64,000 nt of DNA, from contig OZ020254.1 in the NCBI GenBank assembly GCA_963971285.1, positions 1,364,001 to 1,428,000 of the forward strand, given 5' to 3'. Made by a program: the position numbers and the translations under genes. How positions within the stretch are numbered: the first letter of the stretch is position 1; each line of letters begins with the position of its first letter. Below the pieces are notes generated by a model. That model saw only the letters and a program-made list of their open reading frames with translations. It ran no database searches and was not told the origin of the DNA. This document shows positions 52,068-63,887 of the stretch, piece by piece. This DNA comes from Astropecten irregularis (Eukaryota > Echinodermata > Asteroidea > Paxillosida > Astropectinidae).

Positions 52068-52649
52068 CGTGACCCACTTCTATGTCCAACGTGACCCGTA
52101 AAACATCACTGATTTCCAAAGGCATTTGCCCCATTTTGCAAGATACACGTGAAACAGAAAATGTTCATGGACGTCGCCATCTTGAATAATTATTTGGGCA
52201 CGTTGGGGGCGCTGCACAAAAAAAATTGTTGGGCACGTGGGCCCAAAAATAAGTTTCTGAAAAAGGGGCGGGGCTGACCTAATTGCCCAAGGCATGGGAA
52301 GCGAAAATGTGTCGAGTCTGTCTTAATGAATTAAACGTTAAAAATGCACCATTTTTTTGGGTTAAATCCAAGAACATTTTCTGAAAGAAGACTTTGAAAA
52401 TTACTAAATCTTCGCCGCTAGAACATCCATTGATAACATTATTCTCGTAAACCAGAATAAACACCATAATGTTTATTTTGGAACATTTCCAGGGCGACTA
52501 GCCCTATATCTAGTCGTTGAAATGTATAATTTGATTATAGCATAGTCGCTATCCATTCACAGACCCACATTGTCATTTATAAATCAGTCCATCCACATCG
52601 GTATAGGTTTCATCCACAAAGACATCCTCACTGCTAGAAATATAGCCCA

Positions 52650-52692
52650 GGGGTCGATTTCACCAAACACAACGTAACTTACTCTCATTCGT
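52650..52692. mobile_element. E-family MITE fragment
   Basis: Only the left end: GGGGTCGATTTCACCAAACA, then CGTAACTTACTCTCATTCG. Confidence 0.6.
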
Positions 52693-53400
52693 ATACGCGT
52701 ATAAAAAAGACGTATGTTGCGTTATGATGAAATAAAAATCAATAAGACTATGGACCACTTTCTTTAATTGCAAGTTTTTGCAACAAAAGGTATGCAATGA
52801 GTATAATAGGTACTTGAAATCCATGAACTTGTTGGTTTTCAGCCACAAATTGAAGTCGGGACAAAAAGTCACTCATGAAAAGTGGGATATAAACTCCATC
52901 AAAGATGAGAAAATGCTGCATATTAATATAACAAAGCAGAACAATTTTATGGAAACGTTTGTAAGGTGAAGCCGCTCAGCTAGGTAAGTTGAAACTGAAT
53001 AACATGCTTATATTCAGTCGTGAAACAGAAGTTATGCAAATCATCACGGTCTAATTGCACTGATAGTCAGCCAAGAATTCAAGCTCGTACATGCAATATT
53101 TCAACCATCAGTAAACCGATCTCTCCTAATGCTGTCCCGAGGCTTCTACAAATTGGGAGTAATTTCTGCGGTGAGTCAATTTGCTTGATTCCCGAACCCG
53201 TAGGGATCAACATTATTAGGCCGACTTGCAATGAAAAATGAGATCATGGAAGGTCATTGAACCACTTTAATGAGTAAATTATTAATTTTGTAAGCAGAGA
53301 ACCTTAATTTTTGATGTGTCTTTCACATGATTATAGTTCATGTAATGTAACTTTATACGCATGACCTGTTTATTGAGAGTGAGTAGTATACCACTGAATC

Positions 53401-53573
53401 AAACCAAACCGAACCAAACCAAACCAAACCAAACCGAACCAAACCAAACCAAACCAAACCAAACCAAACCAAACCAAACCAAACCAAACCAAACCAAACC
53501 AAACCAAACCAAACCAAACCAAACCAAACCAAACCAAACCAAACCAAACCAAACCAAACCAAACCAAACCAAA
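53401..53573 (+). repeat. (AACCA)n pentanucleotide microsatellite, about 34 copies
   Basis: The array is nearly pure; only two early units are AACCG. The long Asn/Gln/Pro/Lys and Trp/Phe/Gly/Leu frames across it are artefacts of the 5-bp period. Confidence 0.95.
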
Positions 53574-55246
53574 TCACACCTTTAATCAAATCATACCTTT
53601 AATCCGATCAGTGTACTTGGAGTCAGGCCTAAAAAGAATAGCTTTTCGAACGAAGGGCATCGAATTGAAGTCGCTATATTTCAACCTTTTTCTCTCTGAT
53701 GCTCTGAGCCGAGCTCCAGCTCAATGAATCTTCGGCATCTCCATCAATCAGAACTCCTGGTCGTCGACATTGAGATTTTCAATAATTATACCTAGCTGTA
53801 ATTTATTCTTGTTCATTGTTGGTGCTTTATATACCTTGACAAACCAATCCTTGGGGACGTCAACAGCTATGTTAATTAGAAAATACGTTTCTATCGGACA
53901 ATAAGATGAAGTCGAGGACATCTTGAATTAAATCTGAGATTGGTTTTTATATTATGAAATTACACCCAAACTGTACTGGCCGTGAGCGACATCAATTAAC
54001 CAGCAGGCCAATTTCAAAGCAGTGTCGAAAATTCGGCCTGACATAATATTTGATGAGCGAGCACTGGTTTTGTGTATATTTTCCATCAAAATTTGTGCGT
54101 GTATTTTAAAGCCAAAAGACGATATTCAGCACTGGTGTCGATTTCTGTTCATGATTGGGGGGAATTATTGGTGATTTGGTGTCCTATGCGAGGGAGCGAA
54201 GCGACCTATGCGAGGGAGCGAAGCGACCGAGCTAGTGGAGGCTATGGGAGGTGGGATACCCCCTCCCAAACCAGGGACTTTTTAATAGAAACAGAGTCGA
54301 AAAGTCGCACTTTAGAGCATTTAAAAACGATATTCAGAAGAATTAAACAGTGTAAATTCACTGCGAGGACTAACGAAACAACAAGGATCATGTAATATTT
54401 CTATACAATAAAATTGAATTACATTCAACCTCGAAATATTGGGGGATGATAATACACGCCATCTCCCCCACCTCAAATATTGGGGGGATATATAACCCCC
54501 CCCCCCCATCCCCCCCTCCCGGGATCGACACCCATGATATTCAGTATCTTACAGTTATATTTATGAATAGTTTTGTTTGCACAAACATCCGACCTACTTC
54601 TTTTATTAGCTTATCTTGTTCGTTCTCGAAAACTACATTTTTCTTTCGTTCTTTTCGGACCAAACAAGGACAATGGGTTTTTTCATGGTGTTTTCATCTC
54701 CAACTCTCTTCGTTTCTTTTATTTCTGGATTTTTTGTTTAGCATAGCACACAGGAAGGTCGCAGATATTGTGTAAAATCGAAATTGAATGTAGGCCTATA
54801 TGAAACCCAAACAAGATCTTGCACTGTAATTGAAAGCAACACAATAGCTGTCTCACAAACACAGTGCAGAGTGAATTTAATTTGAAATAAAAAGGAAAGT
54901 GAAAAGAAAAGGTTTCTTCTCATGGTCATCTCTAATCATAGAGTGTGTATTATTAGCCTACAGCTAGCTATGCTGTGCGTGGTTACGAATAGACCATTAT
55001 TATTCTTTCCTTGAGTACTGGACGATCAAGTTTCCAATTTTCCTCGAGTACAAATTTCACCAATTTCATTTACGGTTGACGACCATTCACGATGCAAGCG
55101 GCTGAAGTCTAAATTTGATTTGCCCCGATCTGAATTCTCCCCTTTGATAGGTCTAATCGTGTTTCTGTGGCAACCACTGATCTCCATGGTGCTGGAGGCC
55201 TCAGGGCAACGTGACGTCATACGAGTAGGGCGCCCTCATACGGGCG

Positions 55247-55398
55247 TTTACCTAAAGGAGGCCCAGGCTCAGGCTCAGGATCTAGGTCTGATATCCATAT
55301 GCTGAAAATATAGGTTGTGGTTTTTCATTGAAGCTGAGGCTCTCTTTCCAAACCAGAGAATATACTTCCGAACTGCAGCCAAAAGCCTCTATTTTGGG
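55247..55398 (+). mobile_element. A-family MITE, partial
   Basis: Left end and body (GCTCAGGCTCAGGATC to AAAAGCCTCTATTTTG); the right end is missing. Confidence 0.75.
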
Positions 55399-56264
55399 AC
55401 GGGAACCAATCTAAAAATAAGTTGGCTCATTGGCCCGACTTCAATAGTAGATTTTCTCTGCACAGAAACTCCCGGTCTTCAAGCCAATGTAATTAAAGCT
55501 GCATAGGAAAATAGGCCAATTATTATTATGTATTACGTCTACGTACATTCAATACTATGTGCAATTTCTATGTCATTGCATGCATGTGTTAAACGTCCGT
55601 TTTTTATCGGTCTGTCGTTATAGCAGTAAAAGAGAGCAACTAGACAGTGATTCAGTTTGCTTTTTTCCTGCAGGAGTGCTATTTGTTTGCTTGTTTGTTT
55701 CTAATCTCATTAATATTGTAAAGTTATGTAAAAATTTGTCTTCTATATTTAGATTGACATTCTTTTATGTAACTTGCAATTCCTGTCTTTGTTTTACCTG
55801 TTCGTGCAAAACATATGAATGAAACCAATTAATGAATGAATCAATGAACGTTAAAGGTGTTATATTGGTCATGTCATTCTTTTGTTTAATTTATATATGA
55901 CCTATTGTCTTGTATTTATTAACAAAAGGCCATTTAATTTGACGATTGGAGCAATCAAATTAAAAGTCAGGGGGACACGCACATGGTCTTTTGTCTAAGC
56001 GAGCTTTTCTTTTTCGTTATCGTACAATCTATTTTGCACTTAAAATGTGACGTGGATAAATCAAGTAATCTCTGGTATATTTCTGGTGAAGCAGAGTTGG
56101 TCTTAATGATACATACTTTCAGTTAACCTCATCATTGTAATGATGCCCATACCTCACTCCTGGACAGTAATTATAATTAAGCCTATATACAGACGTTTCG
56201 CGTTTTCACACTCACTTCGTGTTTAAACGTTAACAAAAATTTGGCAAAACAAAACGGGTAATTG

Positions 56265-56483
56265 TACGGAGCCCCTAAGGGGACGGGCAACAAAAAGTTC
56301 GAGTGAGGTAAAAAAAACAAGTTAGAATTATTTCATTCCCTCGAAATAATACATCGTTCCCCAGAATGAAATAATATTATTTCATTCTGGGGAACGATGT
56401 ATTATTTCGAGGGAACGAAATAATTCTAACTTGTTTTTTTCCTCTCTCCAACTTTTTTTGCCCGTCCCTTTAGGGGCTCCGTA
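56265..56483. mobile_element. Near-perfect palindromic MITE, 219 bp
   Basis: TACGGAGCCCCTAAGGGACG and its complement at the far end. The arms pair almost base for base to the centre (GAAATAATATTATTTC). Confidence 0.88.
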
Positions 56484-57284
56484 TGATTTTTACAACGAAA
56501 AAGATATTCATTTGAACACAATTTCTCTGTGTGTTAAATTTCATTACAGTTTTTGCTTAGCCCTCAATATTTCCTGACGTGCAAGGCATCTTGTCATGTC
56601 TGGTACTGAATTGGAATTAACATTATGTGAGAAGTTAATGCTTATTCACCTAGTTGAATGCTTGTCAGATCGCTGTTTAATGCCTTTGACGTATTTGAAT
56701 GCACGAACGGGAGGCACTTATCTGATTTTGAAAGACCGGATCCGTGGAAAGAATGCTTCAATATAACGAAATTGAACGAGTTTTAATTTCGAATGCCCAT
56801 AATGGACGAACATTCATTTTGAAAACGAACTTAATCGAGACTTGTGTTACAATGAATGCTTCTTCGCTGAAATTGGCCGGGAAAAATCTAGACTATTATT
56901 TATTTTATGGCATCTACGCGCTTGGTTTATCATTCAAAATTCACACAAAACTGAATTTTGGATGGAGCGCTCACTTTCATTTCTAAAAACGGAACTCCTG
57001 ATTTCATGAAAAAGCTAGCAATTGTTATATGATTCAAATTCGATGAGGACAGAGTTTCCACGTTGGGAATTCTAAGTTTAGCCATAATAAATCGCAACAT
57101 TCTTCTACTTGAAGCAAAATGCATGCAAGTGTCTACAGCGAATTCAAAGCCTGCCAAGTACGTCCGTTGATTTCATAGATTCACTATTTTTGCGATTTGG
57201 CGCTCGAATAATAAGAAAACAACATGCTGTCAAAATTTCGACTCAATTTCTACCGCTTCCTAAACAATTACGTCGGGTGCTGTG

Positions 57285-57600
57285 GCCTATAGTGGCCTGG
57301 TGTGTCTAACTCAAGATCTTATGGCCAATCTACAGATTGAGGGTTCGAATCCAGCCATGGGCTAGTGGTGATTACATTCTTGGACAAGACCCCATGTCCC
57401 ATATCACTCCTATTCACCCTGGAGTAAATGGGTTCCTGCAATGGTAAAGGTGACTGTGTGTTTGATTAGCCTCTGTGCACCTTATGGTACATGCTGTATA
57501 CTCCCCAGGGAGCTGATATTGTTTCAAGAATGTAAATGGGCCCGATGACCAGGGATAATAAGAACTCTATATAAATGTCTAAATTATTATAATATATAGT
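57285..57600 (+). mobile_element. S2 tRNA-derived SINE, best copy
   Basis: The tRNA-like head (GTGGCCTGGTGTGTCTAACT to GAGGGTTCGAATCCAGCC) is followed by GGAGTAAATGGGTTCCTGCA, TATACTCCCCAGGGAGCTG and a CCCGATGACCAGGGATAATA tail. Confidence 0.8.
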
Positions 57601-58588
57601 TCAACCCAATTATGTCAAACTGATCTGACAGATCGTTCCAGTAACACACAGTCATGTGACGAGGAAACAGTTTGTTTTATAGTTCAATTTTGGAGTGAGA
57701 CCAAAAAGTGAATTGTGAAATTTGACACGACATCTCTGCACCGCACTCCCATCTAAGAGGCGATTGACCTCTCACCACCCCCCCTCGCCTCCCGTAGGGA
57801 TGAACAAGAAATATTGCTTCATAATAAGTCTTCTGGTGGAAGGGGGAGAGATTGAGGAGGAAAAATTAAATGTCATCAGCTCGGCGAAAGAGGACCTTTA
57901 ATTATCAAGATATTACTTTTGTGGGCATCAATATAGGGATTGATATCAGTACACTAGTATTTGTTTGGACCTGTTGTTCATGCTCACACAGTAGCTAAAA
58001 CATGATTTTCTCCCCACGTACCTCGAGAAGGACATCACTCCGAGCGCACGTCAGTGCAGCCCAGCGGCTGGATTGGAATCAGTAGGCCTATCGCATTAAC
58101 GTGACACCGTCCATCCACGGTGAAAAACCTTTCTCGTTCGCTCGTCAATTTAACACCGACCTCATCTGACGCAAGATCGTTTTTGTTTTTTCAATCTCGG
58201 CGTGATTTGAGTCAAATTATCGTCGGTCGGTTGGCTTGAGCTGGGGCGTGGGCTGACTTGACCAGCAGTGTTTCTGACGTCACTCTTGATGAACAGAAAT
58301 ATAGGGCTTGACCCCCCCCCCCAAAAAAAAATGCAATTGAAAAAACAATTCTTGAAAATACTGGATCTTTTCAGTATAATTAAGCGCCAATAAACCCCCC
58401 CCCCAAAAAAAAAAACCCGCGTTGTGTGGGCTCGACCCCTAATAAGACATAGCAGAAGCGAGTGTTAGAAGAACCCAAAATATTCGTTCTTCTACCCCCC
58501 CCCCCCCTCCCCCCAAAAAAATAAGAAACAAAAAAATAAATAAATAATGGCTCTTCTAGCCCCCAAAAATATTTGCTTTAGAACCGCG

Positions 58589-58832
58589 CCTGGCGTTTAC
58601 GAAACGAAGGCTCAGGCTTTGTCTCAGGCTCAGGCTCTATTTCGTGAATCCATTCTGAAAAAAAAACCTGGAATCAAAATAGAGGCTTAGGCTTTTGGCT
58701 TCGGTTCTGAAGTAGAATGTCTGGTTTGAAAAGGAAAACAGAGCTTCAGCTTCAATGAAAAACCACAACCTTTATTTTCAGTATAATGGATGCCCGAGCC
58801 TGAGCCCAAACCTCCGTTTCGTAAACGCCATA
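58589..58832 (-). mobile_element. A-family MITE, full length
   Basis: Ends GGCGTTTACGAAACGAAGG and CCTCCGTTTCGTAAACGCC are closely matched. Confidence 0.85.
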
Positions 58833-59142
58833 TGATCCGTACGGTTTCGTCCCTAGTGGTGCAATTCGATCAGTGTTAATTAAGTCAGAGCTCGATCGGA
58901 ACCTGATTGTCTTTATCATGATTAATTTATTCCCGATGATACGGACACAAGAAGATCAATTTAATCGTCTTTTCCTGGAACGGATTTCTAAAGATTCCCA
59001 CATCTCATTTCGCCGCTATAGTCTCAAGCGTATTGCTATAGAACGTACGCACGACTAGTTATACATTATAGCACGCACCATTACCGACCGAAGTTCAGTC
59101 CACGATTGGCGACTGTTTGTCAAATTGGTGATCTTTTAAGTC

Positions 59143-59457
59143 TTTAAAGGTAGTATCATACTTTGGTAGGAAACCAAAATAGAAATGTTCACAGATTTAC
59201 TTATAACTTACAGGGTATAAAGATGGTGCTGTTAGAAACATACCGTTACAATTTGTTCCGCCTGAAATTCTGTATCATTATCAATGAATTAAAAAACTGT
59301 AGAAATATTAAAGAACATTCCGTGTGCGTTTGTCACTGTTTTCTCAAAATGTCGACACAAAATTGTGGGACTGGGGATTTCACGTAACTTTCTTGAATTT
59401 GTTGCCTATGAACCTGCATTTCTTTGACCAACACCAAAGTATGATATTACCTTTAAA
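59143..59457 (-). mobile_element. C-family MITE, full length
   Basis: Opens TTTAAAGGTAGTATCATACT and closes CAAAGTATGATATTACCTTT; TTAA-like flanks on both sides. Confidence 0.85.
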
Positions 59458-60122
59458 GGGCCGGAGAGTCATAATACGTGACTCATTTACCCTGGAACTG
59501 ATAATGTAATCCATCCGATATTAGGAGGTCTTTAATGGTTAAAGATATTAACATTTCAATTATTGCACAGTCCATCATTGCGCTGTAATTGACACCGACT
59601 TACGAAACGGATTTTTTTAAGAAGGCCCATAATTACTTACAATCACGAAGGAAGATTTATTTCTACATGATGTTGTTGCTGTTGGCAAGCGTCGTGTATT
59701 TTCTGCGCTTGCTGCCTGACTTGAGAAAAAAACATCCAAATGGAGCTGTCTTGAGCTGCCACTTCTGCATCTTCAACTGACCACCCAGTGTCTAGGAGTG
59801 AGAGATCTCTCTGAATGACATCTCTTCATGTAGTTTAAGCCCAACCCATAATTACTAAAAACCAGGGAGGAAGGTTCCTTTTTACATATACTATCAAACT
59901 GGTAAAAGGGTGAAAGTTGAAGACGTTTTATTTGTTAAACCTCTTGCCAGTTGCGGCTCCGAGTATAGTCGTTGTTTTTTTCTGTTGAAAATCAAGTTCA
60001 TCATCGTCGTGCGACAGCTATCCGCTATACTTAGTAGTGATAATCACTTTTCACTTTTTCGAATTGTTGTTTTTATTGTACAGTATAAGGTATGAACATG
60101 GAGCTATATACGAATGGATTAG

Positions 60123-60194
60123 TACGGAGCTCTAGAGGTGCCATCTCACTTGTTGAAATCCTGAGATAAAGGATGGTACTTCTAGAGCTCCGTA
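60123..60194. mobile_element. 72-bp MITE with 6-bp target duplication
   Basis: Ends TACGGAGCTCTAGAGGT and ACTTCTAGAGCTCCGTA, flanked by GATTAG at 60117-60122 and 60195-60200. The TACGGAG tip is shared with 56265-56483. Confidence 0.78.
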
Positions 60195-60226
60195 GATTAG
60201 TGACACAACACTAGAACTTGTTGGCT

Positions 60227-60273
60227 CAGCAATCTTTTGTGGGGTGTCTGGGACACCCCACAAAAGATTGCTG
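60227..60273. repeat. Perfect 22-bp-arm hairpin
   Basis: CAGCAATCTTTTGTGGGGTG... and its exact complement are separated by three bases (TGG). No repeat family or gene was recognised around it. Confidence 0.9.
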
Positions 60274-60424
60274 CGCCCCTAATTCCAACTTCTGATGCCA
60301 ATGAAAACAAAAATCAGACAATTTGAAATTGGAATCTTTCTTAAACTTCACTGGCAGCTTTTTCTCTCTCTTTCTTTTTTGGCCTTCGTGTTTTTGTGCG
60401 AATACATTAAAGTGGCGCCCGGGG

Positions 60425-60535
60425 CACGAGCCACTGAAACGGCATGTTTCTACCATTACCATTATAGACCTATACCCTGTCAGTTATAGGTAAAACTGCA
60501 AAGATTTCAGTTTTGGTATGCTACAATAAGATCCA
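60425..60535 (+). mobile_element. C-family MITE fragment
   Basis: Only the right part is seen: ACGGCATGTTTCTACCATTA, TATACCCTGTCAGTTATAGG and CAGTTTTGGTATG. Confidence 0.6.
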
Positions 60536-61271
60536 GCATATCAAGTGGCAAAACTGCAAACCTTTCCCCTTTTTAAGTGGAAGTTTTTTTCTATAATGGA
60601 AGTCTAATTCCGACGTGTCAAATAATTCCCTTTTAACGATGGAGGAAGAAAACGCCGTGCTTGGAAAGGTTTTTACCCGTACTCGGGGCATTTTCCCCCG
60701 GGCTTATTTCAGGCTCTGTCCTGCATTAATCGGTCTTGTCGTGAAGATCGTAGATTGACAAGAAACAAAACTATCAAGTTTTGATCATTCACGGATTTGC
60801 TATGTTTTGTTCCATCCCGTTGTCATGGCACTGACTCTGACGTTCAAAGCTATAGCTGATTGGACTAATCTCGCCGAGTCTCAAAACAAATTCTTCGAGT
60901 AATTGGGGATAAACCAGCTTCTGGACAAGCTATGGACCAATACAACTTGTAACAGGTCATAGTGGTGTGGCAACCGGTCACCGTCTGGTAGCCTGACTTG
61001 CCTATGGATGGCCACACGTAACACGTTAATTCACCAGACTAATATAAGACACAGGATATCACGTAAGCTATTTGACACAAACGGCCATGCATCCTCAATA
61101 CTTTGTCCTCACTATAATGTATACGGGAATATATTCATACTCTTAAAGCATCTGCACACATTTTGACAGATTGTACCTATTTTCATTCTCTAATTCGGCC
61201 AAAGTACGTGCAAAATAGCATCATATCCGGGAAAACGAAGCGTTGTTCTTCGAAAGTATAAACATTTAGGC

Positions 61272-61400
61272 CTAAAGGTAGTATCGTATTTTGGTATACC
61301 ATACAGAAATAAAAATCTGTATAGGTTTACCAATAATTGACAGGGTTTAAAGATGGTGATGGTAGAATATTACAGTTACTGTTTCGCCGCGGCGACTTGC
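61272..61400 (-). mobile_element. C-family MITE fragment
   Basis: It has CCTAAAGGTAGTATCGTATT, then ACCAATAATTGACAGGGTTT and AAGATGGTGATGGTAGAA. Confidence 0.65.
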
Positions 61401-61559
61401 TACAGTACTTGTAATATACTGCATTTATACATGTTTGTAAGCATATCCTATCTATGTCTGTATAAAAAGTCACAAGAAACAGCAAAAACGCCTCCCAGAC
61501 ATTATAGAGTGTGAAGTTAGGTTCTTGTTGCTCTTATTTATGACATAAATATACCGTCG

Positions 61560-61775
61560 TTAGATAGCACGTTTGCAAGTACACAAGTACATGTAATACT
61601 ATATCCAAGTAATGAAATGCTGCAAACTGCTCATCAGCCAAAATGACCTGAAATATGAGGGGCTGACGCCTTTCGATCCTAGCAGGATCTTTATCGAAGG
61701 CTAAATGACGTTTTATATACCTTCCCAAAGGCATTTATAGCCTTTGCGAAAGAAAGAACATCCTGCTTGGATCGA
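61560..61775 (-). repeat. D-family repeat, reverse
   Basis: It has GCTGCAAACTGCTCATCAGC, GACGCCTTTCGATCCTAGCA, and a second diverged core near 61750. Confidence 0.72.
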
Positions 61776-61867
61776 AACGCGTGGCCCTCCACACTAGATA
61801 AATAGAATGCCGTGGCCTCTTCACTCTTCCGCAGACACATAAAATAACCAATTATTAGATTCACTAT

Positions 61868-62091
61868 GGGCCTTTACGAAATAAGGCTTGAGGCTAGGCT
61901 TGGGATATATCATGCTACAGCCATTTTGTGTCTTAAATGAAATGAAGGGCTTGAGATACATGGCGAAAATGGAGCCTTTCTTCTGCTTCATCATGTGGCT
62001 CAATCCCTTCATTTCGTTTTGTGGGCCTCAAATGGCGGTAGCGAAATAAGTGCCAAGCCTAGCCTCAAGCCAGGTTTCGTAAAGGCCCATA
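61868..62091 (-). mobile_element. B-family MITE, full length
   Basis: Ends GGGCCTTTACGAAATAAGGC and AGGTTTCGTAAAGGCCC, flanked by TAT and ATA. Confidence 0.85.
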
Positions 62092-62364
62092 AATCACACC
62101 ACAAGAAGCAGAGATAAAACGGAACACAGGTTGTGAACTACGAACGCATATAATGGCATTTGGCATCAGACAGCTCAATGTGCTACATAATTATGTGTGA
62201 AATGCAAACATATCCGTGCCTTTTACATTTAAGTTAAATAGGTTACACACGAACTATTACATGTATTGGGCAGAGGTATCAGCTAGAACAATCAAAAGAT
62301 GTTGTGTCTAATAAAGTGAAAAATCTACCTCATAATTAATATTGAATCACGTTAAATATTAACA

Positions 62365-62490
62365 AATATAATCATCAAATAACCACAAGGGAAACTGCAA
62401 GAATTTAAAATCATTGAAAAGTGAACAAAGAAACCTGTAACACTGTAAATTGACCGTCAGCGGGATTCGATTTTTCTTTGTTCACTTTTC
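62365..62490. mobile_element. S1 SINE fragment
   Basis: ATCATCAAATAACCACAAGG, then CAGCGGGATTCGATTTTTCT. Confidence 0.62.
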
Positions 62491-62838
62491 AATAAATATG
62501 AAATAACTATATTCAATTCATCGTCACGGTAATTTATACTCAATGGGAGACTTTTCAGATGTCGACTGAAGTCTCTTTTTGCTATATCTGAGCATGCGCG
62601 CGCAATTGCGAGCATGCGTGCGTTGTTGTGCGCGTGCGTGCGCGTGCGCTGTTGACTTGAAGACCACCGATGCTCCAAAGTCTCCCATTGTACAATGACC
62701 ACTTAAGTATATGCATGCAAGATATATAGAAAATTCTTATTTCACTATCGCAACATATTTTCCCCTCCCGTGACAAACTTCAGCAAGAAAGATATCATGA
62801 ATGAGACCAAACGACAATCCGTGCTATTACCGTGACGA

Positions 62839-63263
62839 TTTAAATCAAAATTGAGTGCAGCAATAGCACGGCAGTAGCGCTACAGTAGCGCTAAACGCCG
62901 AACTTAATTATAGGTGTCGCGCCACTGCCATTCCGAATACCGAGAGCACGGCAGACCCTGTCGAGCTAAAGAGCTTGCCGTGCCGAACTCAATTTGCCGA
63001 GCCAAATTCACGCTAAACGCCGTGCTATTGCCGTGCCAAACTTGGCAAATAAAATTTATGAAAATGTTTGACTTCGGCATAGCTAATAGCACGGCGTTTA
63101 TAGCATCAATTTGGCTGGGCAAATTGAGTTCGGCACGGCAAGCTCTTAAGCTTGACAGGGTCTGCCGCGCCGTCGGTATTCGGAACGATATCGGCATGAC
63201 ACTTGTCATTAAGTTCGGCGTTTAGCGAAACACCGTGCTCAATTGCCGCTCATTTGATTTAAA
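62839..63263. mobile_element. Foldback MITE, about 425 bp
   Basis: Ends TTTAAATCAAAATTGAGTGC and GCTCATTTGATTTAAA. Long arms share GCAATAGCACGGC, CCGAACTCAATTTGCC and ACGGCAAGCTCTT-type blocks. Confidence 0.82.
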
Positions 63264-63264
63264 G

Positions 63265-63627
63265 GTATAACACAATGATTGGTAAAGGTCACAGAGCAGC
63301 ACTTAGGCCTACTTTATCTGATCCGGCATGTACATGAAATGATAAACCTGTGAAAATTTGAACTCAATCGGAAATCTGAAACATGAGAAAATAGCGAAAA
63401 CACGACTCAATTTTCTTACAAATCACAACGAATGGTTTTGATCTTACCCCGAGATCAAAACTGTTTTCGGTTTTTGTTTTACTAATTTCTGGATAAATAC
63501 ACAATTTCAGGTGGAAATACTTTAACGGTATGTTTCTGCCACCACCATCATTATACTCTGAAAGTTATAGGTAAATCTGTGAACATTTCTGTTGGGATAT
63601 GTTACCAATCTTGTACTGCACCTTTAA
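63265..63627 (+). mobile_element. C-family-like MITE, diverged
   Basis: Left end TTTAAAGGTATAACACAATG, body CTGGATAAATACACAATTTC, right end TACTGCACCTTTAAGG. It may be a subfamily; the left sequence also resembles 2290-2335. Confidence 0.65.
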
Positions 63628-63887
63628 GGTCTGCACGGCAGTATAGCCCTGCATGTGGCGGTCTTGGCCTATAAAATGTGCATTTTTCCGAGACAAAAGC
63701 AAAGCAAGACATTAAAGTAATTGTTTACTCACTTATTCATCTATCAATTAACAACATAACTCGCGCGTAATAATTATTATTATTATACAATAAAGTAGGT
63801 AAAATATGGAAAGTGACCCTGTGCCATACGGTTGCTGAAACATTTCATGTGCTGCAATAAAGAGGAAAAAGTTTTCATTTTAATGTT

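Larger units (their letters stand above)
52068..56264. other. No gene recognised
   Basis: Upstream of SUV3. Contains an E fragment, the AACCA array, an A-family piece, a 22-bp direct duplication (CGACCTATGCGAGGGAGCGA) at about 54186-54230 and long C runs near 54497. No open frame here looks coding. Confidence 0.6.

Noticed and set aside
52080-52872. Small minus-strand frames upstream of SUV3
   Set aside because: No splice continuity with SUV3, whose start has a good presequence; no recognisable similarity.
53353-53589. Open frames of 65-78 codons on both strands
   Set aside because: Produced by the AACCA microsatellite; repetitive Asn/Gln/Pro and Trp/Phe/Gly patterns.
56744-56986. 80-codon frame as a small gene
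   Set aside because: No similarity, no splice or regulatory support, and AT-rich composition like the surrounding spacer.
60227-60273. Intrinsic transcription terminator
   Set aside because: Bacterial-type terminators do not apply in this genome and no T run follows.
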